This document shows, piece by piece, positions 7,516 to 16,373 of a stretch of 64,000 nucleotides of DNA. The stretch comes from Lachnospiraceae bacterium. GTDB taxonomy: Bacteria > Bacillota > Clostridia > Lachnospirales > Lachnospiraceae. The notes beneath the pieces were generated by a model that did no database searches, was not told the DNA's origin, and saw only the letters and a program-made list of their open reading frames with translations. The DNA lies in the NCBI GenBank assembly GCA_021770345.1, contig JAETRD010000004.1:124001-188000 (forward strand), in the 5' to 3' direction. The stretch's first letter is position 1. Every line of letters starts with the position of its first letter. Made by a program: the position numbers and the translations under genes.

Positions 7516-8889
7516 CTACACAATGCCAAAAACCGTAAGCCATACGCCGATAATCAGTGCCGCAAGCACCGTCATTCCGATTCCGTAGACCGCCATATCC
7601 TTCGGGGTGAACGTCTTTGCCGAATACGGGATTACGTTTACCGGGCTCGATGAGATGACAATCAGCGACAGGGCCGATGAGAAAATACAGGGGGCGACGA
7701 GTCCCCACGCGGAGAGATCATTGGCGGTGGCAACCGATATCATAATCGGCACCAGCACAACACCGGAAACCGTATTGCTTGAAAATAGTATTTTGAGAAC
7801 CGATACCGCAATTACGATATAGACATCCCGGATGAATACCCCCTGCTCGAGCATCCCCGGAATAAAAAACAATCTCGCAAGCGTCTCCGCAAAGCCCGTG
7901 GAATAGAGGACGTCTCCCATCAGTACGCCCGCGGAAATCAGAAAAATGGATTCCCAGCTGATATTCCTGATCGCGCTCTTCCACTCGATCACCTCAATCC
8001 CCGGCAAAAACAGGCTGATTGCCGCCATAATCGCCACCTGATGGCTGCCGATTCCGACTTTCTCACCGAAAACCCAGCCCAGGATTGCCAGCAAAAATAT
8101 TGCCGTCAGTTTCTTCTCCCGCGGACCGAAATCAGGCGTTTTTGCATTCAACGGCAGCTGTTCCCTGCACCTAAGCGGCAGGGATAGTAAAAACCAGCCC
8201 GCCAGAATCAATGTGATACAGATCGGCACTCCGATCGCCATCCACCTTCCGAATCCGATCTCAATGCCGCACAGGCTGTCGAGATAATTAATCGCGATCA
8301 GATTTGCGCCGGTGGCAATCGGGGTTGCCACTCCGCCGAATGCACATCCCCAGGCAACGCCGAGCATGAGCGCCTTTCCGATGGCCGCTTCATCCGCTCT
8401 CCCTTTCGCCTTTTCCCAGACAGAGACAGTAATCGGAAATACGATGGCCGCTGCCGCCACCTCAGTCACCCACATGGCTAAAACGGCTCCCGTAACCATG
8501 ATGCCGAGTACCGCCGCCCGGGGACTTCGCCCGAAAACTCGAAACACGAGTCCGGAAATCAACGTTCCTAAATTGGTATTCTGAAAGGCAAAGGACAAAA
8601 GCAATACGCCGAGGAAAAACGCGAAAATCGAATTGCCGAAGCTGCCCTTTACCGCGTCTGAAAATGTCAGGATTCCCGTGAACGGGATCAGCGCGATTAA
8701 CGTCAGGGATGTCACCGCAATCGGAACCGTCTCCAGGATCCAGTTTATAATTGAGAACAGAAGCAGTGCCGCCGCCAGTACCGGCCCCTGTTCCCCTTCC
8801 TCCACACAGCGCGTGACCAGACAGGAACAGGCAAAAACCAGCGCAAGCGAACCGTAAAATATCGGCGTCTTACTGATATGCGGCTTCAT
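7516..8889 (-). CDS. SLC13/DASS-family anion transporter
   Basis: A 457-residue, multi-helix carrier of the divalent anion:sodium symporter (SLC13) family. The second signature lies at residues 370-381 (SSNTVSGVVLVP), and TPIATGANLIAI lies near residues 189-200. The first signature, normally SNT, reads VTEVAAAAIVFP at residues 141-152, so the usual Na+-site triad is changed in the N-terminal repeat. Relatives import di- and tricarboxylates or sulfate. Its ATG overlaps the stop of the TIM-barrel gene by four bases with no clear ribosome site of its own, which points to translational coupling. It is last in the TAXI-TRAP operon. No convincing terminator follows before the rplM promoter. Confidence 0.85.
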   Translation of the reverse strand: MKPHISKTPIFYGSLALVFACSCLVTRCVEEGEQGPVLAAALLLFSIINWILETVPIAVTSLTLIALIPFTGILTFSDAVKGSFGNSIFAFFLGVLLLSFAFQNTNLGTLISGLVFRVFGRSPRAAVLGIMVTGAVLAMWVTEVAAAAIVFPITVSVWEKAKGRADEAAIGKALMLGVAWGCAFGGVATPIATGANLIAINYLDSLCGIEIGFGRWMAIGVPICITLILAGWFLLSLPLRCREQLPLNAKTPDFGPREKKLTAIFLLAILGWVFGEKVGIGSHQVAIMAAISLFLPGIEVIEWKSAIRNISWESIFLISAGVLMGDVLYSTGFAETLARLFFIPGMLEQGVFIRDVYIVIAVSVLKILFSSNTVSGVVLVPIMISVATANDLSAWGLVAPCIFSSALSLIVISSSPVNVIPYSAKTFTPKDMAVYGIGMTVLAALIIGVWLTVFGIV

Positions 8890-9710
8890 TTCCGCACACG
8901 CTTCAATTCGTTTAATGTATGGCCGATACCGCGCTCAATCGGTAACCGCTCAATGCTGGATGCGGCCACAAAACCGACGGCGCAGGTTTCGGAGAGAACG
9001 CGCTGCACATCCTCCGGACTCACAATCGGCCCGCCGTGGCACAGGGGAATGATATCCGGCTTTTTCCGCTTTGCCGCCGACAAAATTGCTTCTGTTTTCT
9101 CAATTGCAAGATCAAGCGGCGCTGCGGTCTTCACCCCGACGTCACCGCCTGCAGTCAATCCCACATGAGATACGATGATATCGATTCCCGCCTCCGCGAG
9201 AAACTCTGCTTCCCCGGGATTATAACAGTATGCCAGCGTCACAAATCCCATTTCTGCGGCCATGCATAGCCGTTCCACCTCTGTTTCAAATCCAAGCCCG
9301 ACCTGTTCTAACTCCTCGCGGATCGGACCGGACAGCTTCCCGACCGTGGGGAAATTGATGACACAGCGATATCCAATCTCCCACAATTCCCGGAAAAACC
9401 GTTCCATATCCCTGGTGGGATCGACGCCGTAAATTCCCGCAACAACCGGTGTCGATTTCACCATGGGTAAAATCTGATTCTTCCCCATATCATACACGAT
9501 CTGATTTGCATCCCCGATCGGCAGATTTCCCGCAATCGATGCAATCCCGTTCATGCGGTAGCGCCCCGAATTATATACGACAATCAAATCCGCGCCGTTT
9601 TTTTCCTCCACTCTCGCAACCAGTCCCGCGCCTGCCGCCGTTGCGATAATCGGAAGCCCCTCTTCTATTTTCTTCTGCAATGCAGATAAAATCTGTTTTT
9701 TACGCTCCAT
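8886..9710 (-). CDS. phosphoenolpyruvate hydrolase-like TIM-barrel protein
   Basis: A 274-residue soluble protein of the PEP-hydrolase-like TIM-barrel family (isocitrate-lyase/PEP-mutase-like fold). Recognisable blocks are GLPIIATAAGAGLVARVEE, DLIVVYNSGRYRMNG, PVVAGIYGVDPTRDME, INFPTVGKLSGPIRE, DIIVSHVGLTAGGD and PLCHGGPIVSPEDVQ. The reaction is not established in bacteria. The start at 9710 has an AAAGGAGAG site and overlaps the stop of the UPF0261 gene by 11 bases. The same pair of domains forms a single chain in the plant protein Tm-1, so the two products very likely work together. Confidence 0.85.
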   Translation of the reverse strand: MERKKQILSALQKKIEEGLPIIATAAGAGLVARVEEKNGADLIVVYNSGRYRMNGIASIAGNLPIGDANQIVYDMGKNQILPMVKSTPVVAGIYGVDPTRDMERFFRELWEIGYRCVINFPTVGKLSGPIREELEQVGLGFETEVERLCMAAEMGFVTLAYCYNPGEAEFLAEAGIDIIVSHVGLTAGGDVGVKTAAPLDLAIEKTEAILSAAKRKKPDIIPLCHGGPIVSPEDVQRVLSETCAVGFVAASSIERLPIERGIGHTLNELKRVRK

Positions 9711-10926
9711 TTCCGTCTCTCCTTTTTCCATCCATCAATTCCAGTAAGGTCTCCACGCAGGCATCGGCAAATGCCTTATCATTGTGGTGACAATCCAATA
9801 TCGTGACCGGGAAGCGTCCCCGGCATTTTGCTTTCAGTTCTTCCATAAAGGCAGCATCCGCCTCCGGGTCATAGAAAACCTGCCCCTCCCGGTTCACCAT
9901 AGAAAAGCCTCTCTTTGCCGCCAATACCGCGACGTTTCCCCGGTTATCGCCCAGTCGCTCCGCAAAAATGTCGGCCGCCTTTTGCATCTCCTCACAATTT
10001 GCTCTCAATTTGACGGAGGACGGGCTGTGTCGGTACAGCACACGCTTTTTCTGTTCCTCCGTGATCGTTTCCTCACTGCCGAGATTAATCATTTCCAATG
10101 CCCCCGGTGTGACGACATACGGAATACCCATCCGTGCGGCTGTTTTAAGCCGCTGTTCCCCAACGGCATAAATACCGCCTCCGACCTCATCTGCGATCTC
10201 ACTGGTCGTAAGGTCTAAGACACCCTGAAATCGTCCCTCCGCGATCATCTTTTCCATGATTCTGCCGCCCGAGACTCCTCTGGCGTGAAATACCAGCACC
10301 TCGTATCCAAGCCCTTCCAGCCGTTCCACACACGCATCCACGCAGGGCGTGGTAACGCCAAACCCGGTGACTGCAATCGTCTCCTTTTCGTCCTTCCGAA
10401 GCAGCGCCGTCTCCGTCATCGCCTTTATGATGCCGGCCGCGCTGCGCAGCGCATGGCGTGTCAGAAAGTTCAGATTCTGAATATCAACCACCGGATTTAA
10501 GAGCAAAATATCCTCTCCCTGCACATAGGGGAGCGTGTTGCCGGACGCCATGGTCGATACAATCACCTTCGGCACTCCGATCGGAAGCACATGCATCGCC
10601 TCCGACGCCAGCGTCGTCCCGCCGGAGCCGCCCACGGACAGCACGGCCGCCAGCCGGCCGCTCTCATATAATTCCCGCACAACCCGGCACAGACCGGCCG
10701 CCATATATCCGGACGCCTCCGCGCGGGTCTTTGCGGACTTAATCTTGTCCACATTTTCTCCCAGCACCGCCCTCTGCGTGATATCCACATCTCCCGGACT
10801 TTCTTTCCGGATTCCGACATCGATCAGAATTACTTTCAAGCCTGTTTTTAAAATTTCATCGCGAAGAAATCTCGCTTCCTTTGCTTTTGTATCCATGGTC
10901 GCAATCAGACATACCGCGCCGTCCAT
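9700..10926 (-). CDS. Tm-1-like ATP-binding domain protein (UPF0261)
   Basis: A 408-residue protein of the UPF0261/Tm-1-like family. It has the opening block ATMDTKAKEARFLRDEILK, the glycine-rich nucleotide-binding-like loop VLSVGGSGGTTLASEAM, then PKVIVSTMASGNTLPYV, GFGVTTPCVDACVERLE, FHARGVSGGRIME and the closing VTILDCHHNDKAFADACVE. The family occurs in bacteria, fungi and plants. In tomato this region of Tm-1 binds ATP and blocks tobamovirus replication, while the ancestral metabolic role is unknown. In this operon it stands between a TAXI-TRAP importer and a TIM-barrel partner, which favours a catabolic role on an imported acid (inference). Confidence 0.88.
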   Translation of the reverse strand: MDGAVCLIATMDTKAKEARFLRDEILKTGLKVILIDVGIRKESPGDVDITQRAVLGENVDKIKSAKTRAEASGYMAAGLCRVVRELYESGRLAAVLSVGGSGGTTLASEAMHVLPIGVPKVIVSTMASGNTLPYVQGEDILLLNPVVDIQNLNFLTRHALRSAAGIIKAMTETALLRKDEKETIAVTGFGVTTPCVDACVERLEGLGYEVLVFHARGVSGGRIMEKMIAEGRFQGVLDLTTSEIADEVGGGIYAVGEQRLKTAARMGIPYVVTPGALEMINLGSEETITEEQKKRVLYRHSPSSVKLRANCEEMQKAADIFAERLGDNRGNVAVLAAKRGFSMVNREGQVFYDPEADAAFMEELKAKCRGRFPVTILDCHHNDKAFADACVETLLELMDGKRRDGNGA

Positions 10927-10945
10927 GCCGAATCCCTCCTTATGC

Positions 10946-12877
10946 TTATGCTTTTACCTGTGCGCCTGCTTTTTTATAATTTCTGTAGTTTAAGAACACC
11001 ATCACAACGGTCAGCGCAAGGCCCGCAAAGTCAAGCGCATAGAATGGAAGCAGGCAGCACAGCGCCGCTGCGCCCCCGATGACGCGCTCTGCCACCGTCG
11101 TCTTCTGAAAGAGAAAGCCTTCCACCGCCACGATAAACGCGAACATAAATACAATGACCATTACCACGGCCCAGATGACCTCATACCACGGTCCCTGCAG
11201 CAGCAATGCCGGCCTGTACAGGAACAGGAACGGGAGAACAAAGCCGCCGATCGCAAGGCGCATGGCAACAAAACAGGTTTTCATAAATTTTCCGCCCGCA
11301 AGTCCCGATGCGACCAGACAGCCGATGGCAACCGGCGGTGTGAGCGCCGAAAGCTCCGCAAAATAGAATACGAAAAAGTGCGCGACAATCAGCGGAACCC
11401 CAAATGTGGTAAGCGCCGGCGCCCCCAGCAGCGCCGCAAGAATATAGGCGGAGCCGCTCGGCATGCCCATGCCGAAAATCAGGCAGGTAATCGCCACTAA
11501 AATTGCCAGCAAAAACAGATTGTCCCCCGCAACAGACAGTGCAAACTGTGAGATTTTCGAGGGCAGTCCGGTCGAGGTGAGAATCTCCACGACACATCCC
11601 ATTGCCGCCATACACACCGCTATGCCCGCCACTGTTTTTGCCCCCGACTCCAGGCCGCCCAGCACTTTTTTTGCAAACGATTTGAAAGCCTCTGCCTTGC
11701 CCGAGATGGTTTTATCCAAAAGCTCGAAGATAAGCCCCAGCGCCGCCAAGGTGACAATCGCGATAAACAGTGCCTTCTGCGGGGAATAGCTTCTGATCAT
11801 AAGTACCACCAACACGATAATCGGTACGATAAACATCAGTAATTTCCCGAACGCTTTGTGAAATTGCGGAAGCACTTCCCCCTTAATCTTCTCATCGCCG
11901 AGCTTTAACGCCTTGATATACACGCTGAGCGCAATGCCGAGATAATACAGCAATGCAGGCGCGATACCGACTGCCACGATGTAAATATAGGGAATCCCCG
12001 TCCACGACGCGATAATAAACGCCGCCGCATTCATAACCGGAGGAAGAATCGCGCCGCCGGTAGACGCCGCCGCTTCACAGGCTCCCGCAAACTCCGGCGG
12101 ATAACCCCTTTTCTTCATAAGCGGGATGGATACCGCTCCGGTCAGCGTGATATTGGCCGCGACGCTTCCCGTGATGGAACCGATCAGTCCGCTGGAGATA
12201 ACGGCCACCTGCGCGCCGCCGGATCGAATCTTCGTCGACGCGATCATGGCGACGTCCATAATCGTACTGATAGCACCGAACGCCTCCATCAGCCCTCCGA
12301 AAATCGTAAACAGCACGATGGTATTTGCCGATACCGACGCAAGCATTCCATACACTCCGGTAAAGTTTGTTGTCACATAGGTGATCAGCCTCGGAAAGCT
12401 CAGACCCGAATGATAAAAAATCCCCGGCATATAAGGTCCAAAATAGCCGTACGCCAACGCTATGACGGAAATAGCCGGAATAACCCACCCCCATGTCCGC
12501 TTCGTCGCAATCAAAATGACAAGCAGAAATACGGCCCCGGAAAACACCTTGTCAAAAGGTTGGCGTCCGATCGCCATCTGAAAGCGTGTGGTATTGAAAT
12601 GAATATATGCGGCCGCCCCGATGCTTGCAATCAGAAACATAATCAAAAATGCACTGCGCACCCTGTCTTTTGTCGTCGTCAGTTTGATTGCCTGCAAAAA
12701 TATAAGAACAAGCGCGCATGCAATATGCAGATTAATATGCTGCTCCGCCGAAAATATGGTAAAATTTGCGGCAAGTAACTGATAACAGCTCATCGCAATT
12801 GCAACAACAGCGGTCAGCCTGTCAATCGCCTGCTCTGTTCTGCTTTTTTCCGGCATCTCAATAGTAGCCTCAGACAT
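10946..12877 (-). CDS. TRAP transporter fused permease (TAXI type, 4TM/12TM fusion)
   Basis: A 643-residue membrane protein in which the small (DctQ-like) and large (DctM-like) TRAP subunits are joined, as is usual for TAXI-type systems. The large-subunit region shows GLMEAFGAISTIMDVAMIAS, GGAQVAVISSGLIGSITGSV, CEAAASTGGAILPPVMNAAA and GMGMPSGSAYILAALLGAPA. It should use the Na+ gradient to import an organic acid delivered by the binding protein encoded 28 bp upstream. The substrate is unknown; characterised TRAP systems carry C4-dicarboxylates, sialic acid, 2-oxo acids and amino acids. The start has GGAGGG at proper distance. Confidence 0.92.
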   Translation of the reverse strand: MSEATIEMPEKSRTEQAIDRLTAVVAIAMSCYQLLAANFTIFSAEQHINLHIACALVLIFLQAIKLTTTKDRVRSAFLIMFLIASIGAAAYIHFNTTRFQMAIGRQPFDKVFSGAVFLLVILIATKRTWGWVIPAISVIALAYGYFGPYMPGIFYHSGLSFPRLITYVTTNFTGVYGMLASVSANTIVLFTIFGGLMEAFGAISTIMDVAMIASTKIRSGGAQVAVISSGLIGSITGSVAANITLTGAVSIPLMKKRGYPPEFAGACEAAASTGGAILPPVMNAAAFIIASWTGIPYIYIVAVGIAPALLYYLGIALSVYIKALKLGDEKIKGEVLPQFHKAFGKLLMFIVPIIVLVVLMIRSYSPQKALFIAIVTLAALGLIFELLDKTISGKAEAFKSFAKKVLGGLESGAKTVAGIAVCMAAMGCVVEILTSTGLPSKISQFALSVAGDNLFLLAILVAITCLIFGMGMPSGSAYILAALLGAPALTTFGVPLIVAHFFVFYFAELSALTPPVAIGCLVASGLAGGKFMKTCFVAMRLAIGGFVLPFLFLYRPALLLQGPWYEVIWAVVMVIVFMFAFIVAVEGFLFQKTTVAERVIGGAAALCCLLPFYALDFAGLALTVVMVFLNYRNYKKAGAQVKA

Positions 12878-12904
12878 AAATTTTACCCTCCATTCTGTTT
12901 TGTT

Positions 12905-13975
12905 TTATTCTCCGTATACCGTGTAGCCGTCGCCCCAGATTCCCGCTTCCTTTAACGCCTTTGCCGCTCCCGGGTGGAAGGGGATATCCTCTGTGCAGGC
13001 GTTCATCACCACCTCCTCAAACTTGTCAAAATAAGTGGAAATCTCCTTTAATTCCGCCGCATGTTCCAACGCGCATTTTGTGTAGACATAGACGTCGTCC
13101 TCACTTACATCCGCACTGAAAATTACGACGCCGCTGTTTGCAGCGGCCAGATAGGTCTCGCCCTCCGGGATCGTCGCACATTCCGCATTTGTGAGGGAAC
13201 TGCAGCTGACGCCGCCGTTCATCTCCGCGACTTTATCCGCCGCCTCCTGACTCATATTTAAGACCCGGATGGGGTTCGTCGCCTCTGTCTCGATAATTCC
13301 ACTGATCGGGCTTCCGTTGGCATAAGAGCCGACAAACGCATCGATTCTGCCGTCCTTTAACGCTGTATACCCCTCATTCCATGTAAAATAATCGATGTTG
13401 ACTTTACCTGTGAGACCGTATGCCTCCAGTACCAGATTCAACACTGCGGTGGAGCTGCTCGCCGCCGGCGGGAATCCGATGTGCTTTCCCTCTAAATCCT
13501 CATACGACTGAATATCGGAGTTCTCAAGGACGACAACCGGAAGCGCCCAGGTTACAAACCCAAACCCCTGCAGCATATCCTCCGCCGGGATTGCCTCTGC
13601 AAAAGGCTCCACCCCGTTCTTTGCATTTACAAGATCGATCGTCCCCGCATAGCCGGCCTGCAAATCACCCGTCCCGATTAGGCTGATAATTTCCGCCCCG
13701 CCGGATGTAGTGACGGTAGATGTTCTCAGATCTGTGTTGGAATTTGCCACGGATGACAGCGCTTCCAGTACGACATTATCCGTTCCCCCGACGGAACCCG
13801 TACCGAAACTTAAAATCGTTCCCGAATCGCCCGCGCCTGTCCCGCCGACGCTCGCTTCCGTGTTTGTCTCCTTATTTCCCGCGTCCGTCTTCCCGTTTTC
13901 TGTGTTTGGTTCCCCGCATGCCGCCAGCCCCAGAACCATACCCAACGTCAAAATCGCTGCAATCGCTTTTTTCAT
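12905..13975 (-). CDS. TAXI-family TRAP solute-binding lipoprotein
   Basis: A 356-residue extracellular binding protein. Residues 1-20 form a lipoprotein signal ending in LAAC (Cys20 lipidated), followed by a Thr/Gly/Asn-rich linker to about residue 50. The mature part has the TAXI blocks LSFGTGSVGGTDNVVLEALS, TTSGGAEIISLIGTGDLQAG, IGFPPAASSSTAVLNLVLEA and DGRIDAFVGSYANGSPISGI. It captures the substrate for the fused permease. First gene of the five-gene operon, with promoter TTGACC-17-TATATT and an operator-like palindrome immediately upstream, facing the GntR gene. Confidence 0.92.
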   Translation of the reverse strand: MKKAIAAILTLGMVLGLAACGEPNTENGKTDAGNKETNTEASVGGTGAGDSGTILSFGTGSVGGTDNVVLEALSSVANSNTDLRTSTVTTSGGAEIISLIGTGDLQAGYAGTIDLVNAKNGVEPFAEAIPAEDMLQGFGFVTWALPVVVLENSDIQSYEDLEGKHIGFPPAASSSTAVLNLVLEAYGLTGKVNIDYFTWNEGYTALKDGRIDAFVGSYANGSPISGIIETEATNPIRVLNMSQEAADKVAEMNGGVSCSSLTNAECATIPEGETYLAAANSGVVIFSADVSEDDVYVYTKCALEHAAELKEISTYFDKFEEVVMNACTEDIPFHPGAAKALKEAGIWGDGYTVYGE

Positions 13976-14051
13976 ACCTTTTCCTCCTAATTATGCATTT
14001 TGTATATTTTTGCCATTTTTTCCAATGGCATCTCCATAATTGTGCATAAAA

Positions 14052-14080
14052 AATATAACATACTATTTCATATAGGTCAA
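14052..14080 (-). promoter_or_regulatory. promoter of the TAXI-TRAP/Tm-1 operon
   Basis: Minus-strand TTGACC (14075-14080), 17-bp spacer, TATATT (14052-14057). The -35 box abuts the 22-bp palindrome, so a bound regulator could block or recruit polymerase. Confidence 0.7.
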
Positions 14081-14101
14081 TACTATTTTGCAAAATAGTA
14101 T
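14080..14101. promoter_or_regulatory. 22-bp perfect palindromic operator, probably for the GntR regulator
   Basis: Half-site ATACTATTTTG and its exact complement meet without a gap. A partial copy (TATTTTGCAA) lies at 14107-14116. The site is centred between the divergent promoters of the TAXI operon and the GntR gene, the usual position for FadR/FCD regulators. Confidence 0.7.
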
Positions 14102-14116
14102 ACCATTATTTTGCAA

Positions 14117-14145
14117 TTGTATTTAATGTAAAATTCTGGTATACT
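14117..14145 (+). promoter_or_regulatory. promoter of the GntR gene
   Basis: TTGTAT (14117-14122), 17-bp spacer, TATACT (14140-14145), followed by AAGGAG just before the ATG at 14188. The -35 lies next to the partial operator copy, which would allow autoregulation. Confidence 0.55.
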
Positions 14146-14187
14146 GTACTACAATCATATATCGTTATTTCAAGCAAGGAGTTTTTT

Positions 14188-14874
14188 ATGGTAGAGAATA
14201 AGGTCCGAAGCGGCCAAGTCTATGATCAGTTAAAAGATTTCATTCTGTCGCAGCAGATAAAGCCCGGCGAGCGTATCCCGGAGGCAAAGCTTGCCACCCA
14301 ATTGGGGTTAAGCCGTACTCCGATCCGCGAAGCGGTCAAGCAGCTGGCAAATGACGGGATTGTAACCGTATATCCAAACCGTTTTGCGGAAGTCGCAGTA
14401 CTCCCGGAAAACTGGCTGCAGGAAGTCGGGATTGTCCGCTTGTCCTTAGATATCACGGCTGCGCATCTGGCAATCCTCTACGGCAGCAACTACGATTATT
14501 CGATGATGGAGCAATTAAACGAAGAATGTCACGCCGCGACGATATCCGGCGACATTGCCACGCGAATCCGCAAAAACTGTGCGTTTCACCTCGAGCTGAG
14601 CCGTATGAGCCGCAATGCGGAGCTCTATGAGATACAAAAGAAACTTTATCTTAAAATAGAATTTGTACAGGCCTGTAATTATTCCAACGTCGAGACCGAC
14701 GAGGAACAATACCGACAGCATAAAGAAATGATTAAAGCACTTTACGAGCGCAACGAAAAACAGCTGATTTCCGTTCTCACGCTACATATCGAGAAATTTC
14801 ATAATCTAAAGAGCGATCCGGCCATCAACGAAAATTTACAGGCGCTGTTTGCAGCGGTGCCGAATCTAAAATAG
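14188..14874 (+). CDS. GntR-family (FCD domain) transcriptional regulator
   Basis: A 228-residue regulator. Residues 8-72 are a GntR winged helix (VYDQLKDFILSQQIKPGERI, KLATQLGLSRTPIREAVKQL), and residues 85-215 form an all-helical FCD effector domain with candidate metal/ligand His residues in CAFHLELSRMS and the C-terminal LTLHIEKFHNL. FCD domains usually bind small organic acids, which fits its position opposite the TAXI-TRAP/SLC13 operon. Likely a repressor of that operon and of itself, released by the imported acid or a breakdown product (inference). Confidence 0.88.
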   Translation: MVENKVRSGQVYDQLKDFILSQQIKPGERIPEAKLATQLGLSRTPIREAVKQLANDGIVTVYPNRFAEVAVLPENWLQEVGIVRLSLDITAAHLAILYGSNYDYSMMEQLNEECHAATISGDIATRIRKNCAFHLELSRMSRNAELYEIQKKLYLKIEFVQACNYSNVETDEEQYRQHKEMIKALYERNEKQLISVLTLHIEKFHNLKSDPAINENLQALFAAVPNLK

Positions 14875-14930
14875 CAGCGGCTGCCGCGATCCGTTGTGTC
14901 AAAAAAGGGACGTCGCATTTTTCGCAAATG

Positions 14931-14966
14931 GTTGCCTGCCGGTAATGAAAATTACAGGCAGGCAAC
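14931..14966. terminator. strong hairpin between convergent genes
   Basis: GTTGCCTGCC and GGCAGGCAAC pair around an inner GTAAT/ATTAC stem with a GAAA tetraloop. It lies between the GntR stop and the esterase stop. No clear T-run follows on either strand, so terminator function is likely from position but not certain. Confidence 0.5.
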
Positions 14967-14996
14967 ATAAGCGTTAATTTGACGGCCCCGTTCAGA

Positions 14997-16241
14997 CTAT
15001 CTGTGCTGTTTTCCCAACCATTCCCAAATAGAAACCGGCATCCCCCCGCAGAGTACGTTCCTGCCGTCAAAGTCTGTCACGCACTCGTCGTTATACACGT
15101 AAACCCATACGCCGTGATTAAATCCCGGCACTCTGCGCCCGTGTTCATCCTCCCGGAAAACACCGTTAAAATACGTCATATGCACATTCTCTGCGCCCGC
15201 CTCCGTCAGCCGGTGATAAGTCGCGATGGAAGTACTCACCGGGTCTACGAGTTCATCTCCCTTCGAGTGCACAAACCAGATGGGCAGGTGAAGAATACGT
15301 TTCAGCATATCTTCCGTAATATTTTCACTGAAAAACACTTCGCAGACCGGATACGCGGCCGCAAAGAAATCCGGATAGTCAAAAATCATGCGCATTGTCA
15401 TAAAACCGCCGTTCGAGCAGCCGCCGATTAAAATGCGCTCCCTGTCAATCCCATCCTCATGTTCCGCAACAAACGCGTCGATACACGCCTTTAAGGATTT
15501 CACATAAATGCTTCTGTTGGAGTGCCCCAACCGCTCTTTCCCGTCGTCCATCCACACGGTCGGGCACTGGGGCGCCAACACCCATGCGGCGCCGCCCAGC
15601 TTCTTTTGAATCTGCGGCGACGAGAGGGCGACAACCTTATTCCCCGTATAGGCAACCGTCGGATCTGTGCCTCCCTCACCCGCTCCGTGAAGCCAGATGA
15701 CCAGCGGAAGTTTCCCCTCAGCCTCCGGTGTATAATACCCATATCCGAGTGGGAACTCTCCGTCCGTACACTGCCCGTTCGCCCAGCCGGAAAGCTGCGG
15801 ACAGATATCTTTGTCCCACTCATCATATACAAGACCGCTGATCGGCGGAGCCTCATTAATCGTCTTAAGCTGAGTGATGCGATACTGACAGTCCACATAA
15901 TCCGCGCTCATCATCTTCCCCTCGATACGCCGCCCGAGCGAATCCTCCCCAAACTCCAGAGCCACATAACTCCCCGGATTTTTATAATTGCCCTCGGTAT
16001 CGCAGGTATATGCCCTTTTTATTTCGCGGTAACCCTGCGACGGATAGGGGACGGCATCCGGCTGCCAGAAATGATCCGGCACAATCGTTTCCCCTGTCTT
16101 TTGATCCACCCGCTTTAAAAATACATGAAACGTATCCGCGCCGACCGCCTCGCTGCAAGTCTCCGCGGGAAGCGGCAGAATCAGTTTTGTAATGTAAGGT
16201 CCGTAATCTGTAATTGTTGTAACTGTTTTATATTTGTTCAT
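14997..16241 (-). CDS. prolyl-oligopeptidase/esterase-type alpha/beta hydrolase
   Basis: A 414-residue serine hydrolase. Residues 1-165 form a beta-rich N-terminal domain of unknown type. The catalytic alpha/beta-hydrolase domain follows with LPLVIWLHGAGEGGTDP (oxyanion region near 184-195), GGCSNGGFMTMRMI (nucleophile Ser276), an acid candidate in HSKGDELVDP (Asp329 or Asp333) and His376 in GFNHGVW. Close architectural relatives are the peptidase/phospholipase/esterase proteins of glycan-foraging Firmicutes and Bacteroidetes, many acting as carbohydrate esterases. No signal peptide. It is divergent from the YesM/YesN pair and lies near the ABC importer, so deacylation of an imported glycan is a reasonable guess. 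Confidence 0.75.
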   Translation of the reverse strand: MNKYKTVTTITDYGPYITKLILPLPAETCSEAVGADTFHVFLKRVDQKTGETIVPDHFWQPDAVPYPSQGYREIKRAYTCDTEGNYKNPGSYVALEFGEDSLGRRIEGKMMSADYVDCQYRITQLKTINEAPPISGLVYDEWDKDICPQLSGWANGQCTDGEFPLGYGYYTPEAEGKLPLVIWLHGAGEGGTDPTVAYTGNKVVALSSPQIQKKLGGAAWVLAPQCPTVWMDDGKERLGHSNRSIYVKSLKACIDAFVAEHEDGIDRERILIGGCSNGGFMTMRMIFDYPDFFAAAYPVCEVFFSENITEDMLKRILHLPIWFVHSKGDELVDPVSTSIATYHRLTEAGAENVHMTYFNGVFREDEHGRRVPGFNHGVWVYVYNDECVTDFDGRNVLCGGMPVSIWEWLGKQHR

Positions 16242-16373
16242 CTTCTCAATTCCTTTCCCTGAAATTCAGTTCATCCTTTTCTCCGCAGCCGGATGCCGCC
16301 GATTTGCTTTGACGTTTCGCCGGTATCCGGTTATACTTGTCTTAGGATTCTTTTTGTAAACGAAGGAGAGTTT

